This document shows, one piece after another, positions 1 through 13,770 of a stretch of 64,000 nucleotides of DNA (its first letter is position 1; the number at the start of each line of letters is the position of its first letter). The stretch comes from Rhopalosiphum padi. Its lineage: Eukaryota; Arthropoda; Insecta; Hemiptera; Aphididae. Made by a program: the position numbers and the translations under genes. Where the stretch lies: positions 34,075,858 to 34,139,857 of the forward strand of contig NC_083598.1 of NCBI RefSeq assembly GCF_020882245.1, read 5' to 3'. Below the pieces are notes generated by a model. It was not told the origin of the DNA. It made no database searches and saw nothing but the letters and a program-made list of their open reading frames with translations.

Positions 1-3000
1 AGGTACCTCCTACATGACTACATAGTATTTGTAATAAAAATAATATCCTTCTAATTCAACTTTTGAACCTATTTATTTTTAAATATTTGGGGACTTGGTT
101 TCTAAAATAATAAAATATAAATACTGTCGTATATTTTTATATTCTATTCATTCTTTTAATATAGTATAGATACCTATTATTGATATCTTACATTTAAATA
201 TAATCATCAAAACTATTATGACCATTTATTTTTGTCTTATTAAAAAATTTCGTACCTAAATATAATACACATCCATATAAATATTAATTGACTTACTCTT
301 CTTATATGGGACCTTCAAGTACATTTAACTTTCAAATTGACAATATAGGTAACAGTAGGTATCCATAAAAAATTTCATTTGAAATTACACAATACTTTTT
401 CAATTAAAATTATTTTCTAATTTATACCTATATTTTCATATGATTAGAGGTTTAAAATGTTTAAATAATCTCAAATTCTTAAATTAATGTAATTGTATAA
501 GCTTGTAAATTCCTTTTTTTAAAGACACCATATTATACCTAGATATTTGTTTAATTTATTTATTTACGAATTTTAATAATAATGTAAAATTGTCGTATAA
601 ATAATAAAATAGAGCTATCAAGCAATTGAGAACATTAAACCTTTTTTCCCGATTAATTGAGGAATGAGAATATGAGATAGTAAGAACACTTAATATTCAC
701 AAAGAAGTCACCGATTACGAAAAAACTAATAGGATTGAGATCGAATTTACATATAACTTTCCATATCATTTTATCATTTTATATCAAACAATTTAGCTGA
801 AAATATAAAGTGTAACAAAAAATAATAATAATAGCAATAATATATTATATATTGTTAAAATAAGTATTAATATATGTAAATAAAATGGGTGATAAAAATT
901 TTCAATGTCATATAATAATCATAATCTTATAAAAAATATGGTTGCATAAATAATGGGTTAATAATTATTAATATGTTGTTAAAAGTTACTTATATGTCAA
1001 TTTCTGGGTAGCGTTAGCCAATATATTCTAAATATTTTAATAAATTACCTGAATTTCGTATTATATACATAATAAAGGTATATTATATTTATTTTCAATG
1101 TTAACTATTTTGTTTTTTTATTTTTTTAGTGATTCTTTTTTCTACTTTGTTCTAACATAGCTCATTAACTCTAAAACATATCTTTAACTTCTTTAAGAGT
1201 TATTGACTTAAAAATTGTAAACTAAAAAATGACTTAAGTTATTTTTCTATTAAACTTTTTATATACATTTTGAAGTTGATATTTCATATTTATTCGATGT
1301 AGTACTAAATATTGTGCTCAATTGTATGATAAAAATGATTAAATATGGTAACGTCCGAAAAAAATTCTAAATTGAGTGTTCTCAATCATATTACCTACTA
1401 AAAATTTAGTTTTCATATAGTAGGTATTTTACTGTATAATAGGCCTCATTAAAATAAATGTCAACAAACTTTATTGGAAATTTACTAGATCAATATACCT
1501 AATATTGATCCAATATAACAGATACCTATATTGTTTTATCAACGATAAATATATATTTGTGAATATAGGTTAAATTATTAAAAATAAATGTTAAAACTTT
1601 TAATTTCTTTTTTTGTAAATTAAGTCTTTATACTTGGTAATATTTAATTGTACAGAACTATTATAATATTATGTTGATAAAAAAAAATAGTTTTATTTAG
1701 TTTTTGAGTTAGAGGTTTATTGTTGTACCTAATTATTAAAATAATTGTTAATACTAATATTTTGCAAGGAGGCTATAATTAATGCATAGAAGTTATAAGT
1801 TAGTATTTGTCGCAGTAGTATTAGTTATGTAATATATATAGGTATGTTCTAGAATACATGATATAATTAAATTAAAACTTGAAAAATCTCTTTTTTATTC
1901 CATATCTCAAGCCTGATAAAAAATCAATTTATTAAATGACATCAATACCTAGAGAGGCTGACTGGGTATCGAGTGCCCCAGGGGGAGGAAGGACGTAGTT
2001 GAGTTGAGACCATATGGGGGGGGGGGGTCAAAATTAATTTTTCTTCTATACAAACTAAAAATAATTTACAGTTGATTACCTAAATAGGCATAAAATTCTT
2101 ATTATGTTTAGCATGATATCATTACGATTTACGATCTTTATCAAACGGAAAATTGTTTAAATAAATTATTAATTAATGTATTATATAGAAAAAAAATACA
2201 AGCGATGAGGGGCGAATGCCCACTTCGCCCCCTTCAAATACGCTCTTGGAGGATGGGTTAATCAACTGGGCCTAATAATATTAGCACATTTTAACTTATA
2301 AATATTTTAGTTAATAGTATTGATAACATTATTGTATATTCAGATATTTTAATAGTAAAGGAATGGTGTTTTACTATTTTATTTTAATATAACATTTTAT
2401 ACACGAATACTTTATTAATATGACACTATCCAGGGCCCGGGAGGCGATTGCCCCTTTGTTTCCCTAGCCAGTCCGCCCCTAATATATCATATATTCATAA
2501 ATTAATTTATGTTTATCTAAGATATAATAATTTAATCACTACCATCATCATAATATGCAGATTCTTTAGTTACTTTAACATTAAATCAACAAAAATATGC
2601 TTATCGTATTCCTGTATTGTAATATTTGTAGTATATTGTAGTATAAGTATTTATATTAGAGTCAATTATCAATGCTCGAATTGAATGTGTATGTTTGAGT
2701 GATTGGGGAAGAAGTGGCAAGGGTAGGTAATAAGTTGAGAGTTCCTACTATAATACCCGAATTATATTTCTTTATAAATGGTTTTGAACGGTTTTTAATA
2801 ATAATGCATTGTCGATAAATTAATTATAGAATATATAATACGGTATTTATTAATACGTAAATCATTTTACAATTCTATATGCCTAATTATACAGATTATA
2901 GATTTCAAATTTTAATGAAATTGCCTAGTGCTTTTAATTTTATCATCATTAATCAAACTTTCTTTAAGTAAACTATATAATTCAATTAATTATTATTACC

Positions 3001-5264
3001 TACCGCGTTATAATGTTAAACTTCAGTAGTTACGATTTAAAAAAATAACGAATAGTTTTCATTGTACCTATTAGATAATAATTGTGTATAGATATACTAA
3101 AGATATTTATAATTTATTTTGGATTAAAAGACAGTTTTAAATAGAAAAATAATTAATTAAAAAGTTTCAAATAACAACTTTATTAACGATTGACAATTCG
3201 ACACATTCGTGATTAAAATTATAGTTTTAGAAATTTAAGAGAAAACAAAAATTTGAATTTACAAACAGGGATACTACTTTAATAGTAAATAATTATTACT
3301 TAGAAAGGTTTTTAACGTTTTTAAAAATATTATTTTTTACATAATTTAAAGACATTTTAAAAACAACAATTTTGAATTTACCTAGTAGCATAATATTTTT
3401 TTGAAAATGTTGATTATAGAAATCGAATTTTGAATGAGTATGTAAAGATAATTAATTATAATTATGCATTTAATATTTTAATGAGCGGATTAGTTTACCA
3501 ACATTTTGCCGTATACTTCTGTGTTAGTAGTTAGTGCACATCATGCATTTAATTTTTAAATACTCAGATATAACAGTTATAAATTATAATATTAACAGAC
3601 TTTTCAACATTTTATTTTTAAAAGAAATTTTAATAAAAACATTCAAAAATTTAGGTTTGTTATGACTGAATTGTGTAACATAAAATATTTAAAAAATAGA
3701 GGTATCATATAGATAATGAGTGTGCTTAGTATTTATGTTACGGACAGAGTATAGAGAATTTGAGTATTATTATGTTTAACATATAAAATTATTAATATTA
3801 TTACTTTGATAGTTAATCTCTGTGTATATTTACATAGTAAAAATATATAGTATTGTAAAGTATTTCATTGTAAATTTCAAACAAGTTTTATAAATTCTAA
3901 AAAAAAACAAATTAAGAAACAAACTAAATAGTATTGGTAATATTTCAGCTTCTACCTATATAATCTGGTCTTATTAGCTGGTGTATTGAAATATTTAATA
4001 CCTATATAATTATTTTTCCATGTTTTTATATAGTTGATTCCGCGAGAGTGGTCTAAAATACGGAATAATATTTTAAATTTAATTTTACTCACATGAATAC
4101 TTTTGTTACACTGTTGTCAAAGTAGCATTAATTCGTACAACTGATATTATACAGCAATTGATTAAGCCCCGTTCGAATTACGTATTTTAATATTTTATTA
4201 TTATAATGCACTTATTTTAAAACATCTCAAATTTCCAACAACACAAAATGTATTAATAAAATATTTATAGTTAATTTATAAACTGTACGAAGTCATGTAA
4301 ACACGCATGTATATATTCCAGAAGACAGACGTAGTTCTTTCTATGGTATACTATTTATCATCACTAACTTTAACTATAGTATATAGCTAAAAGATTAACT
4401 GATCAAGCTCACCGGTTCCTGGTCCATATCGCGACGACCATTGCCCCTCTACTATTTCGCGTCCTTGGGAAAATATTATTTGTGACCTGACCTAATGAAC
4501 ATGAAAAATTTAAAATGCTAAATTTATTATAAATTATTTTCAATAACAACAACAATGATGTTAATTTTTATAACTATTTTTCGTTTATTATAACTGGAAC
4601 TTCAAAAAAAATTTTTAATTTAAGCTTAAAAATATATTAATGTTGAAATTTAATAATCTAATACAATAATAACCTTGGTAAAAATTTAAAATTCAGACAC
4701 ATTAATGAAATTTGCAGTTAATATTTCTACAGAGTCTATTAATGTAGACCTATATTAATAATTAGTCAACTGTGATATAAACAGTTCTTACCTATTAATA
4801 AATCTGACAATTATAAAATATATATATTATTATAATATAGTTATAACTTATAAGTAAATTGATTCAAAATTATTTTATCTAAAACTAATCTGATGCTATA
4901 AAAAAAAGTTTTTTTTTAAACCATATGACATAAATAATAAACATGTATAGATAATAATGACCATTCTAATTTTACTAAAATATATAGACAATAGGTAAAC
5001 TGCAATATTTTAAGTACAATCTGTACCAGTAGGCACAATAAGAGTATGAGCTATGTAAAAAAAAAGAACGAAGAAGCCATCCATTGATGACACTTCGTCA
5101 ACCTAACTGCAATGTGAAAATTAATTTATAAAATATCAACAAGTTTTAGTTTGATTTATAAAATATTTACTTACTTGATCGAATCGTTTCTTTGTTCATC
5201 TAACCTAATGGAAAATCTACGAATTTAACTTCTTTGTAGCCCGAGTTAAAATAAGTTATACTAA
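1..5264. other. AT-rich region without a recognisable gene
   Basis: No open frame here looks like a protein, and I see no splice-bounded exon. The stretch is almost uniformly AT-rich. Small GC-rich islands at about 1955-2035, 2200-2275, 2430-2480 and 4405-4470 stand out from the background. They resemble the ends of decayed transposable elements, but no inverted-repeat pair or target duplication could be confirmed. Confidence 0.6.
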
Positions 5265-5895
5265 TATACCAAGCAACATGTACAGGATGATCACCTCTTT
5301 TTATTCTTAAATAATGCAGTTATTCAAAATCTGATTTGGAAAAATGTTAAATATAATTGAAGACCATATTTTTATGTTCTTGTGATTTTTTACTATTTAA
5401 AGAATGTTTTATAATTAAGATATGAATGTTTATTTTTTAAACGAGAACCCCCCTTTCCGTTGTAAGTTATTTTGTGGATAATATTTCTGAAAATATTGAC
5501 ATGTCAATAGGGAGGCTATACTCAGCTATAGTAATTTTAAAATGTTGATAATTTATATTAACTAATCAATATTTATAACTTATAGAAAATATGGTCTAGA
5601 TATAATAAATATTAAATTTAAAATTACATCGATAGTTTTGTAAAACTATTTTCAGACTTTAATCGAAAAACTACTTATTTTAATTTTGAATTAGGTACAT
5701 CAGTTTTAAAAAAAATATCCGTTAAATAATTTATATTACAAAAACGGAATTATCATTAAAAAAAAACCAGAAGTTTGTGTCACCGCAGAATACTCCTTAG
5801 TAATAAAGAACATTTTAAGAATTTTAATATAATAAAGACTTTATAAGTTTATTTTAAAAAAGATGAACATACTTAGTGAATCATCCTGCATAAAT
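5265..5895. repeat. Dispersed inverted-repeat element, copy A
   Basis: The left end reads caggatgatcacctc and the right end, read in reverse, has caggatgattcac. The inner left part contains a tract starting cgagaacccccc (about 5441), followed by a block on the theme gtggataatatttctgaaaa. The inner right part contains agaagtttgtgtcaccgcag (about 5769). The same inner blocks recur near 11.95, 30.6, 38.6 and 48.1 kb. No coding frame is seen, so it is probably a non-autonomous DNA transposon. Ends are approximate. Confidence 0.55.
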
Positions 5896-7667
5896 TTATA
5901 TATAAATATGTTATGTATATACAATTTTGACCTATATACTTAATATATATAGTATAATGTATAAACAATAACAATTTGAATATAAAAATAATCAACTTTA
6001 CCGCTTTATTAGTTATTTTGGGTCCTATGGCACATTTTGTATATTATTATTTATTGAAATGTATAATAGTACTATTTTATATAAATTAGATTAGCAACTG
6101 ATTTGAACTTATAACTATTATATAATGTTAGCCCTTGGTTCGATCCTATATTCCTATATGTATTTCATACAAACTACATACAGTACAATAGGCATAATGA
6201 CTTTTAGACTTTTAGTAGGCAAAGTTGAGATGTATTTAAAATATTCGATGATTATATATGTGAATAATTAATTACTATTTACTAAATATTAGTATATTAT
6301 GATGTAGGTATTATGAAATAAGATTAAGATTTTCTCTGTGAATAAAAATACTACCTATTAGATATCTATTTTTTTATTTATCATTCCTACAATTTAGCGG
6401 AGAATTTATCTTTTTTTTTGAAGAATTGAATAACATAATAATTAATCATATTTTACAATATTACATAGATTTTATACTATTGTAAGAATATACAATATAA
6501 TAATTATTCATATTATTATTAATTATTACTATTATTAGACACAAGATACTAGATAGTAGACAATATGCAAGTTAATACTTTAAAAAGTATACACGAATAG
6601 CACGTACGCTGTACGCTTAAGTAAGCGGAAAGCGGAAAGAAATGTTAAAGAAAAAAACCAGGTTTATTTCTGTAAAATAAGATTTTGAGAATTTTCAGGC
6701 CACGTCACATACAGTTTACAGGTGCGTACGAAATAAACTTGTCTTTGAATAAATCAACTTTAACACACGCAGACATGATGAGCTAGATAGGTACAGTATA
6801 CCTACGCGAATGTACCTATAAATTATAATAAAGTCAGAATTAAGACTATTTAGATATTGAAGAATTGATATATGTAGTTCATCAATGGACTCGTGCTCTA
6901 TAGAATAATAAATTATAATCATAAGTCATAACTGTACCTACTTATAATATATTTTAAAGAGTTGAATACTGTTGAAAATATTAATAAATAATACATAGGA
7001 ACTGTGTAACACTTGATCATTATTAAAAATAATGATATATTGTCCTACCTATGTGGATAACTACAGCTGTTACCATGTTCACCCTCAAACTATTAAAATC
7101 AAATTTAAATTATCATCTTCTAGTCTCTAACATATAATTCCTAGATTCTATATGATCTATATGTTTGAAATTTAACACCGAATTATAAAATTGTACTACA
7201 GCTTGAAATAAAATACACATTTGCCTAATAAATCTGTGATTGAAAAAGTACCTATTTAAGAATTAATTTATTAGTAAAATATTATACGATATTATTATAC
7301 ATATTATACGATGTAATAAACAAATATAAATCGCTTTTTGTTTATATTTTCAGTCTTGATTATATATTTTACTTTTACTGTAGGTACTTGTAAATAAGTA
7401 TAATGATGCTACTCAATGTTTTTTTACAGAACTGAGAACGATTTGATTATTTTTACTCGATAAATGCATATTCCTTGTTACGAGTTGATAATAAATAAGG
7501 TTTTGGAGTTTTGGACTTAAATGTATCACATTTTATCGCAATTGAATTTGTATTTTCATTTGGATACAATATGTTCAAGGCACTATACAAATGTCAGGTT
7601 TTGTGAAAAGAAATTATTATGCTTATATTATGTATTATATTTTGCTCTATAACATTAATATTGAGCC
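5896..7667. other. AT-rich region, nothing recognisable
   Basis: No coding exon, RNA gene or clear repeat was recognised. The only longer open frame, 6716-6922 on the minus strand, is rich in Ile, Tyr and Ser, as expected of AT-rich noise. It matches no family known to me. Confidence 0.6.
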
Positions 7668-7814
7668 CTAGTGAAGTCTATATTGGAATATGGCGCTCTT
7701 GCATGGGATCCATTTATTTCTTGCAATAAAAATCTCGGCATTGACCATGAACTTCATGATTATTATTCAGTTAAGAATAAACTTGGTATGAGTACTTTAG
7801 TTAATAGAAGGTAA
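7668..7814 (+). pseudogene. LINE (non-LTR retrotransposon) reverse-transcriptase remnant
   Basis: Read from 7668 the frame gives LVKSILEYGALAWDPF, then a short spacer, then HDYYSVKNKLGMSTLVNRR, and stops at 7812-7814. This matches the C-terminal thumb region of many insect LINE reverse transcriptases. There, a conserved ILEYG..VWDP segment is followed some tens of residues later by a HDYSPV..LGL.SL..RR segment. The spacer here is far shorter than usual, so there is an internal deletion. No catalytic YADD region or upstream frame was found. It is a dead fragment, and the exact LINE clade cannot be told from so little. Confidence 0.7.
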
Positions 7815-9420
7815 GTTACTGATTAAAATTTTTTCAGACAATTAATAAATTTCAGTATTCATTATTCATTCTCTTGTACTACTGTCTATTCCACGATTAA
7901 CTTTAAAGTTCTTTCCACTTATGCTCGTCACATGTATCCATTTTGTAAACCTTAATACTTACCTAGGTACATATAACGCAAATTATTTTAAGAACCATTT
8001 CTATGATAATACATATGAGAAGTTTAGTAAACCATAATCTGAATGTTTAGTATTTTTATTTTTATATCATATATAATATTATTCATTATTAAAATAGCGT
8101 TTGTTATTATATTTCTAAGTAAATAGGCTTCAACCTGTATTTTTATTTAAAATAAAATAACACTAACCTAGTAAATTAAAACTAAAAATAAATATTTATG
8201 CATTATTGTGTCAAGTGGGCCCCTCGACCTTGTAGCCCCGGGGCAATGTCTCCCTGCTCCCCCCTTAAACTATGCTTGATCGTAATAATAGAAGCCATTA
8301 TAATATAGCCATGCAATAGGACGAATGCAACTAAAATTCTGAAACACTATCATGCTACAACGAATACAACGCTAAGGCACCTATGCTGTATCACGTATAG
8401 ATTAATAAATTGTGACATCATACGCGCGTGTCATGTTATGCACGTGCAAATAAAATAAATGCATTTCCAACAATATTGCGTTTTGGAATATTATATTGTA
8501 TATAGTTTTGGATCGATAAATTGATTGTACGAGAATTTTTTTTTTATTTATATAGAAGATAGTTATTTAGTTTTACAATATTTCGTGACGAGTATACGTA
8601 GGTATAATACTTATAAGTATGTATATAAATTATTATACTCGCTACCTGCATAGCAATACTACATAAAAAATATAAAATAATAAAATTACTGCAGCCTTTT
8701 TTAAAACAGATGTGCACGGAAACGTCGCATATGCGTGTGTTGAGTTGTAATGTATATAGTGTATACCTAACCTAACATATAGGTATTATATACAGATGAC
8801 TGATGACTGATGACCAAATACGATATATAATACAAATGTATTCGTCAGCGAACAAATTTGTGGGCATTAAGACATTGAAATCTATGTATAAATTCGCAAT
8901 TTCAATGAATTTAATCGCAGGCTGAGACACTAATAATTTTATTTTAGTTGTATTTTAATTTTGTACACATTTTAATAAACTTTTATAGGCGTTGGTACTT
9001 AATATTATAATGTGTAGGTATCTAAAATATTATATGCCATATTCGTATTTATTGATACTTTTTAATTTCTAAAAAAACACTTATTACCTAGATTTATGTT
9101 TAATCAATTATATCTTCGACTCATTTAAATTGACTGAAAATGAGACATTGATCGATTTAAATCATTAACCATTGTTTATTATTTATACTATTTGAAAAGA
9201 CAATTTTTTATTTTTAAAACTACAAAATTACCAATACAAACTAAACATTTCATAAAAATTATGATATCATGTTATTTTTTGGAAGAATAGGTATAAACTA
9301 TTGCAAGTATAGTGAAGTATCCTTTTCAATAATCAGTACAATTTATTCTTACCACGAGTATAGTTACTAATAACTACTACGTTACTTTGTCAATATATTA
9401 TATGCTTTTTGTGTTTAAAA

Positions 9421-9425
<5 letters not shown>
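7815..9425. other. AT-rich region, nothing recognisable
   Basis: No gene was seen. A GC-rich stretch at about 8205-8270, with runs of C such as tgctcccccct, looks like the tail of a decayed mobile element. I could not find its partner end. Confidence 0.5.

Positions 9426-9496
<71 letters not shown>
9426..9496. repeat. (AT)n microsatellite, about 71 bp
   Basis: This is an uninterrupted alternation of A and T for about 35 dinucleotide units, the longest perfect simple repeat in the window. Such tracts are hypervariable in length and prone to assembly error. Confidence 0.97.
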
Positions 9497-9502
<6 letters not shown>

Positions 9503-10379
9503 TTAATTTTGGTTTATACCAGTGACGTCACACGCTAAACGTGAACCTCAACGAATGAAGGAGACACGAGGTACTTAATTGTATGATGGGAGAGGCCAGT
9601 CGTATGCATATATCTACTTTTAAAACATCAATTTATTTTTATTTTTTTTACGTATTACCGTCAGTTTTTATATAAACAGAAAAAATAAATTTATCAAGTA
9701 TTTATGCGTCCATAAAATTGAAAATGGTTTTGAAAATAAAATCTTGAATAAAATTGTATGACTTATTAGTTATTATATATAGTAGAGCTGTATCTAAACG
9801 TTTAATATTTTAGGTTTTCTACACAGTAGGTATACTATACGCAACATAAATATAAATGTTTTATTTGTTTTATTTATGTATTCTCTCTCAAAAAAAGTAT
9901 GAAATACTGAAATAGATATTTAAAATAATATTTCGAGACATTAATATAATTATCATCTATATCAAGTTTTAGGTATAATATTATGTATAGATATACCTAT
10001 ATTATTTCGTACTGCACAATTATGGCGTAGTACAGTTGTATATTTTTCTACTCATTATATACTCGGTAGTGGTAATACGCTGATACATTATATACATAGG
10101 TAGGTTTACCTATATTACATACGGTTTTTGGGTGGTTTGAGCAAGTGGGAGTATCTAATATTATATTATAAATACATAATAATATGATAATATTATATTA
10201 ACGCAACGATGACAAAAAAAAAAAATAGAAGTGGCAGCTAGTCATATAAACACGAATATTAGGTATATATCGTATGCGAATATATTACCGCGTGCCACCT
10301 ATAATATTATACTGCACAGCACATATACACTCGTATTAGTATCATAATAATATGCAAACACCTAAAAAATGTGTGTTCA
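9497..10379. other. AT-rich region, nothing recognisable
   Basis: No coding exon was seen. A short GC-richer stretch directly after the microsatellite (about 9517-9605, cagtgacgtcacacgc...) could be part of an old mobile element. This is not supported by a second end. Confidence 0.5.
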
Positions 10380-10980
10380 AATCATATTATGTTATCGTAC
10401 GCCGTTCAAATACGAAATCGACGGCGTTACACAGCGCACACGCGCCGCGTATAATACGGGCATAGGTATGGCTATTCTGGTTTTTTTTAAAGGTCATCCG
10501 GTGGCGAAGAAGAAGAAGAAGACGAAGACGAAGCCGACGACGACTACGATTACTGCGTCAGAGATAAATTAATTTAATATATTATTAGAAAAATAAGGGA
10601 AGTGGTGCGTCGCGCGTCGGCGTGTGTTGTGTACAGCGGTGGTACTTACCTGTTGTAGTGCGCGTGCGCCGTGCTGCAAGGTGTATGGACACGACGGCGC
10701 CAAAACTGCAACTATTACTATATTATTATTATTATATTTATATATACAATAAATTATTGTTATTACGACGGCCGTATGCAAGTGCATAAACACACACACA
10801 CAATGAATGCATTGCCACCACAACGGGTTGTGCAACATGCAACTGCATATATAATGATATTATACCTATGTATTATTATTATGTACGTGCAAAACTAGTC
10901 TTCGCCACGTGCGTGCGACTAGTTTCTTTTTTCTCACGGAACCGCGCGCGATGACGATACCACTGCCGCCACCACCATAG
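10380..10980. promoter_or_regulatory. CpG-richer patch, possible promoter/first exon
   Basis: GC and CpG content rise sharply here (clusters such as cgtcgcgcgtcggcg). On the minus strand the sequence CAG|GTAAGTACC, with GT at 10649-10648, is a near-ideal 5' splice site. That would fit a non-coding first exon of a minus-strand gene, but no coding exon to the left could be found. On the plus strand, reading after an AG at about 10489-10490 gives an acidic tail of Glu and Asp residues ending at a stop near 10572. It is translated from a GAA/GAC trinucleotide run and could be a terminal exon or simple-sequence noise. Neither reading is secure. Confidence 0.3.
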
Positions 10981-11944
10981 TATACTAGTTGGCTGGTTAG
11001 GTATTCGTTTAAAATAATAATAGCTGATCCAATAATAAACGCCATAATATAACTTATAAGGTACTACAATGTTTATTGTTTAACTATATAATATTACGGT
11101 ACCTCTTAGGCGCGTCATTCCGTTGCGCCAATGTTTGGGACAGCCAGTGACATATACACGAAATTTTTTCATAGAGGGTGGGGGGTGGATTTCAAATTTA
11201 AAACTGTAAATTATCATCTAAAAAGTATTTTTTTATGTAACAAACTAGCAAAAAATGTTTATATTGTTCTAATACGATTTTATACCCGGTTAAAATCAAA
11301 CCTATTTACCTATGTATGATTATATATTATGGTCTTGGGATTCAAAAAATATATCCGTCAAAGATTCTAAGTAGGTGCTCTTATTCCTCTTCACAATACG
11401 AAGAATGATAATCAACAATGTTTTAGGTAAGTAGCGTGACGACGTAATACCGTATACCACCTTATTGGCTCATTCATATACAAAAACACACCATGCCATA
11501 TCATCGAATAGGAACCTTGCAAGGCTTGTCAAACTATATAAGCTAGACTATAGATTGACATTAACTTACCTTTTGTACAACTTAAATCGATATTCATCAC
11601 ACAAAACAGTAAAACTCCAGTAAAATATTAATTATGTACGTTGTTATGCGCGTCTATACTTACTTATAAATATTATTAGTTCTATAAGAAAATTAAAATG
11701 TATTTATTTTTTTAGATTTATGATTTTCAATATGACCATATACTATCGATGTCTAGAGTTTATCCTTATATCTATATTATTTCAAAGTTTTTATTTATTA
11801 AATAAATTATACAATAAAAAAAATTATATAATATTAACATGTAAAATAAAATTCTTCCCGTGGATTAATATACCACTACCTATTATACCTATGAGCTCTG
11901 TTAAAGTAAAAACTAAATAAACTAAGAGATCATATTTTAAAATT

Positions 11945-12200
11945 TTAGTTTTTTTGTACCCTACAAAACATTATGGAGATACAATAATTACTGTTTTAAA
12001 TGAGAACTCCCTTATTTTTATTGTAAATTATTTAGCGGTTAAAATATGTTCTGAACATTTTGAAATAAATGTCAAAATCGAAATTCGAAAAACTATATAG
12101 TTTTTGAATTATTTGTGTTTTAAGAATAATACATTTATTAAAAATGGTTTGGAAGAAATGAGAAATATGATGGTGATTTGAAAATTACAGGATGGAAAGA
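11945..12200. repeat. Dispersed inverted-repeat element, copy B (partial)
   Basis: The stretch starts with tttttgtaccctacaaaac, then ggagatac, then tgagaactccc. It continues with a block on the theme aaattatttagcggttaaaat and with tttttgaattatttgtgtttt. These blocks occur in the same order as in the copies at 30.6 and 48.1 kb. I could not define the right end, so this is either truncated or diverged. Confidence 0.5.
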
Positions 12201-12889
12201 TACTTAGTAGTACGACTCATCATATCAATTAAGTAGGTCTCTAGGACAAGACCATTTTAATCGTCTTTGAGAATTTTCAGGAATTACACGGGAAGATAGT
12301 CGATTTATTAATGGATTAGCTTTGAGTGGAATGAGAAGCAGAGGGATTTAGTTAATTGAGATAATGTTGGAATTTTTAAATCGTTTAAATCTCAAAAATT
12401 TAAAAATACAATGGTCTTTAAGTATACGCAGAAATTCCAGGAATCTGAAACGTTTGAAAGCTTGTATGTAAGAATGTACCTGAAATCCTTTATTATTATC
12501 CTTAATTTATATGTAGACATTAAAAATAAGGAATGAAAATTTTTCAGTTATAGATGATGCAGTGTATATATATTTTTTTAATTTCAGTTATTATGGTTCA
12601 TTTTTGCCCGATCTTTTGAACGCCAATGTATACAATTTCTACCTTATATCTGAAGTTCTATTTCTTTTGATATTTAATACTCCGATATAGTATATATACG
12701 CATAACATAAACAGTCTTATGATATTGAGTTGTACAGAGATAATTTATATCGTATTATATGCAATAATATATTATATTATATACATATAACTACAATATA
12801 AATATTATATATATATACAATATACAATACACGCACGTGTATAATATTAATATATACATATATATATATATATATATATTATATACCTA

Positions 12890-13770
12890 CAATGGAAGAA
12901 TACTTCGCCGTACAATCGCGTTTAAACGCGCTCGCACCGTGGATCGTAGTTACCCTTGGGCCCGGAGTTACGCGCACATTACATTATATACATAATACAT
13001 AAATATATATACAATATACATATAATACTATAATACACATAGGCAAGTGTAGTCGCCGCCACCGTCTTTTTCTATTGTTGCCCGCGGTCACTATATATAA
13101 TATAATAAATACAAATATAAGTATACCTACTAGTATACAGAACAATAATAAACTTTGTGTACCTATATATACTTTATACATGTTTATGTATCTAATATAA
13201 AAAAAAATACTATAGCATAATATAGATATACAGGTACAACTATTGAGCATTTGAGCCCGCAGCTACGCGATATTTCGCGGAGATGTCGTCGTATAGGTAC
13301 CTACTCGAACGCACATGCAACGTGATGCAGTATATAAGGTAGGCACTTACTATTATTATTATATTATATACGTGGTATAAATATTACGATGGCGCTTTGT
13401 CAATATATGTCAATCAATTATATTATACTATATTATATAGCTCCATAGTAGTCGGTCGTAGAGAGTTACGCCCACCAACGGTTTCTATATGTTATCGACC
13501 ATGGGAATCGCTACTGCAGTACTGCATATACTCACATTATCTATATGTATAAAATAATATGTGTGAGTGTGTAGTTCCATTATTATATGTATTAGTATTA
13601 TTATTAATTTAACGTTGCAAAGTTGAAAAAACATACGTGTGTAATATGCAGTATATATAATATTATATGAAATCGTCCGCCACCGGTGTGAGATCGTCTA
13701 GGAAATTGTGGGTGGAGATGTCGCGTTTCTATGTTTTTTTTTTATTGTTATACTTTTTATACTTGTGATA
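12890..13770. promoter_or_regulatory. Second CpG-richer patch, role unknown
   Basis: CpG-containing clusters (cgtttaaacgcgctcgcacc near 12920, cgcgatatttcgcggag near 13265, accggtgtgagatcgtc near 13683) interrupt the AT-rich background. A TATA-like tatataagg lies at about 13332. No exon with convincing coding sequence was recognised. The stretch could be regulatory or an unconserved untranslated exon. Confidence 0.2.

Noticed and set aside
10369..10572. Lys/Thr-rich plus-strand open frame
   Set aside because: It is mostly translated from a GAA/GAC/ACG trinucleotide run in a CpG-rich patch. An acidic reading in another frame is equally possible, and neither has a supporting neighbour exon.
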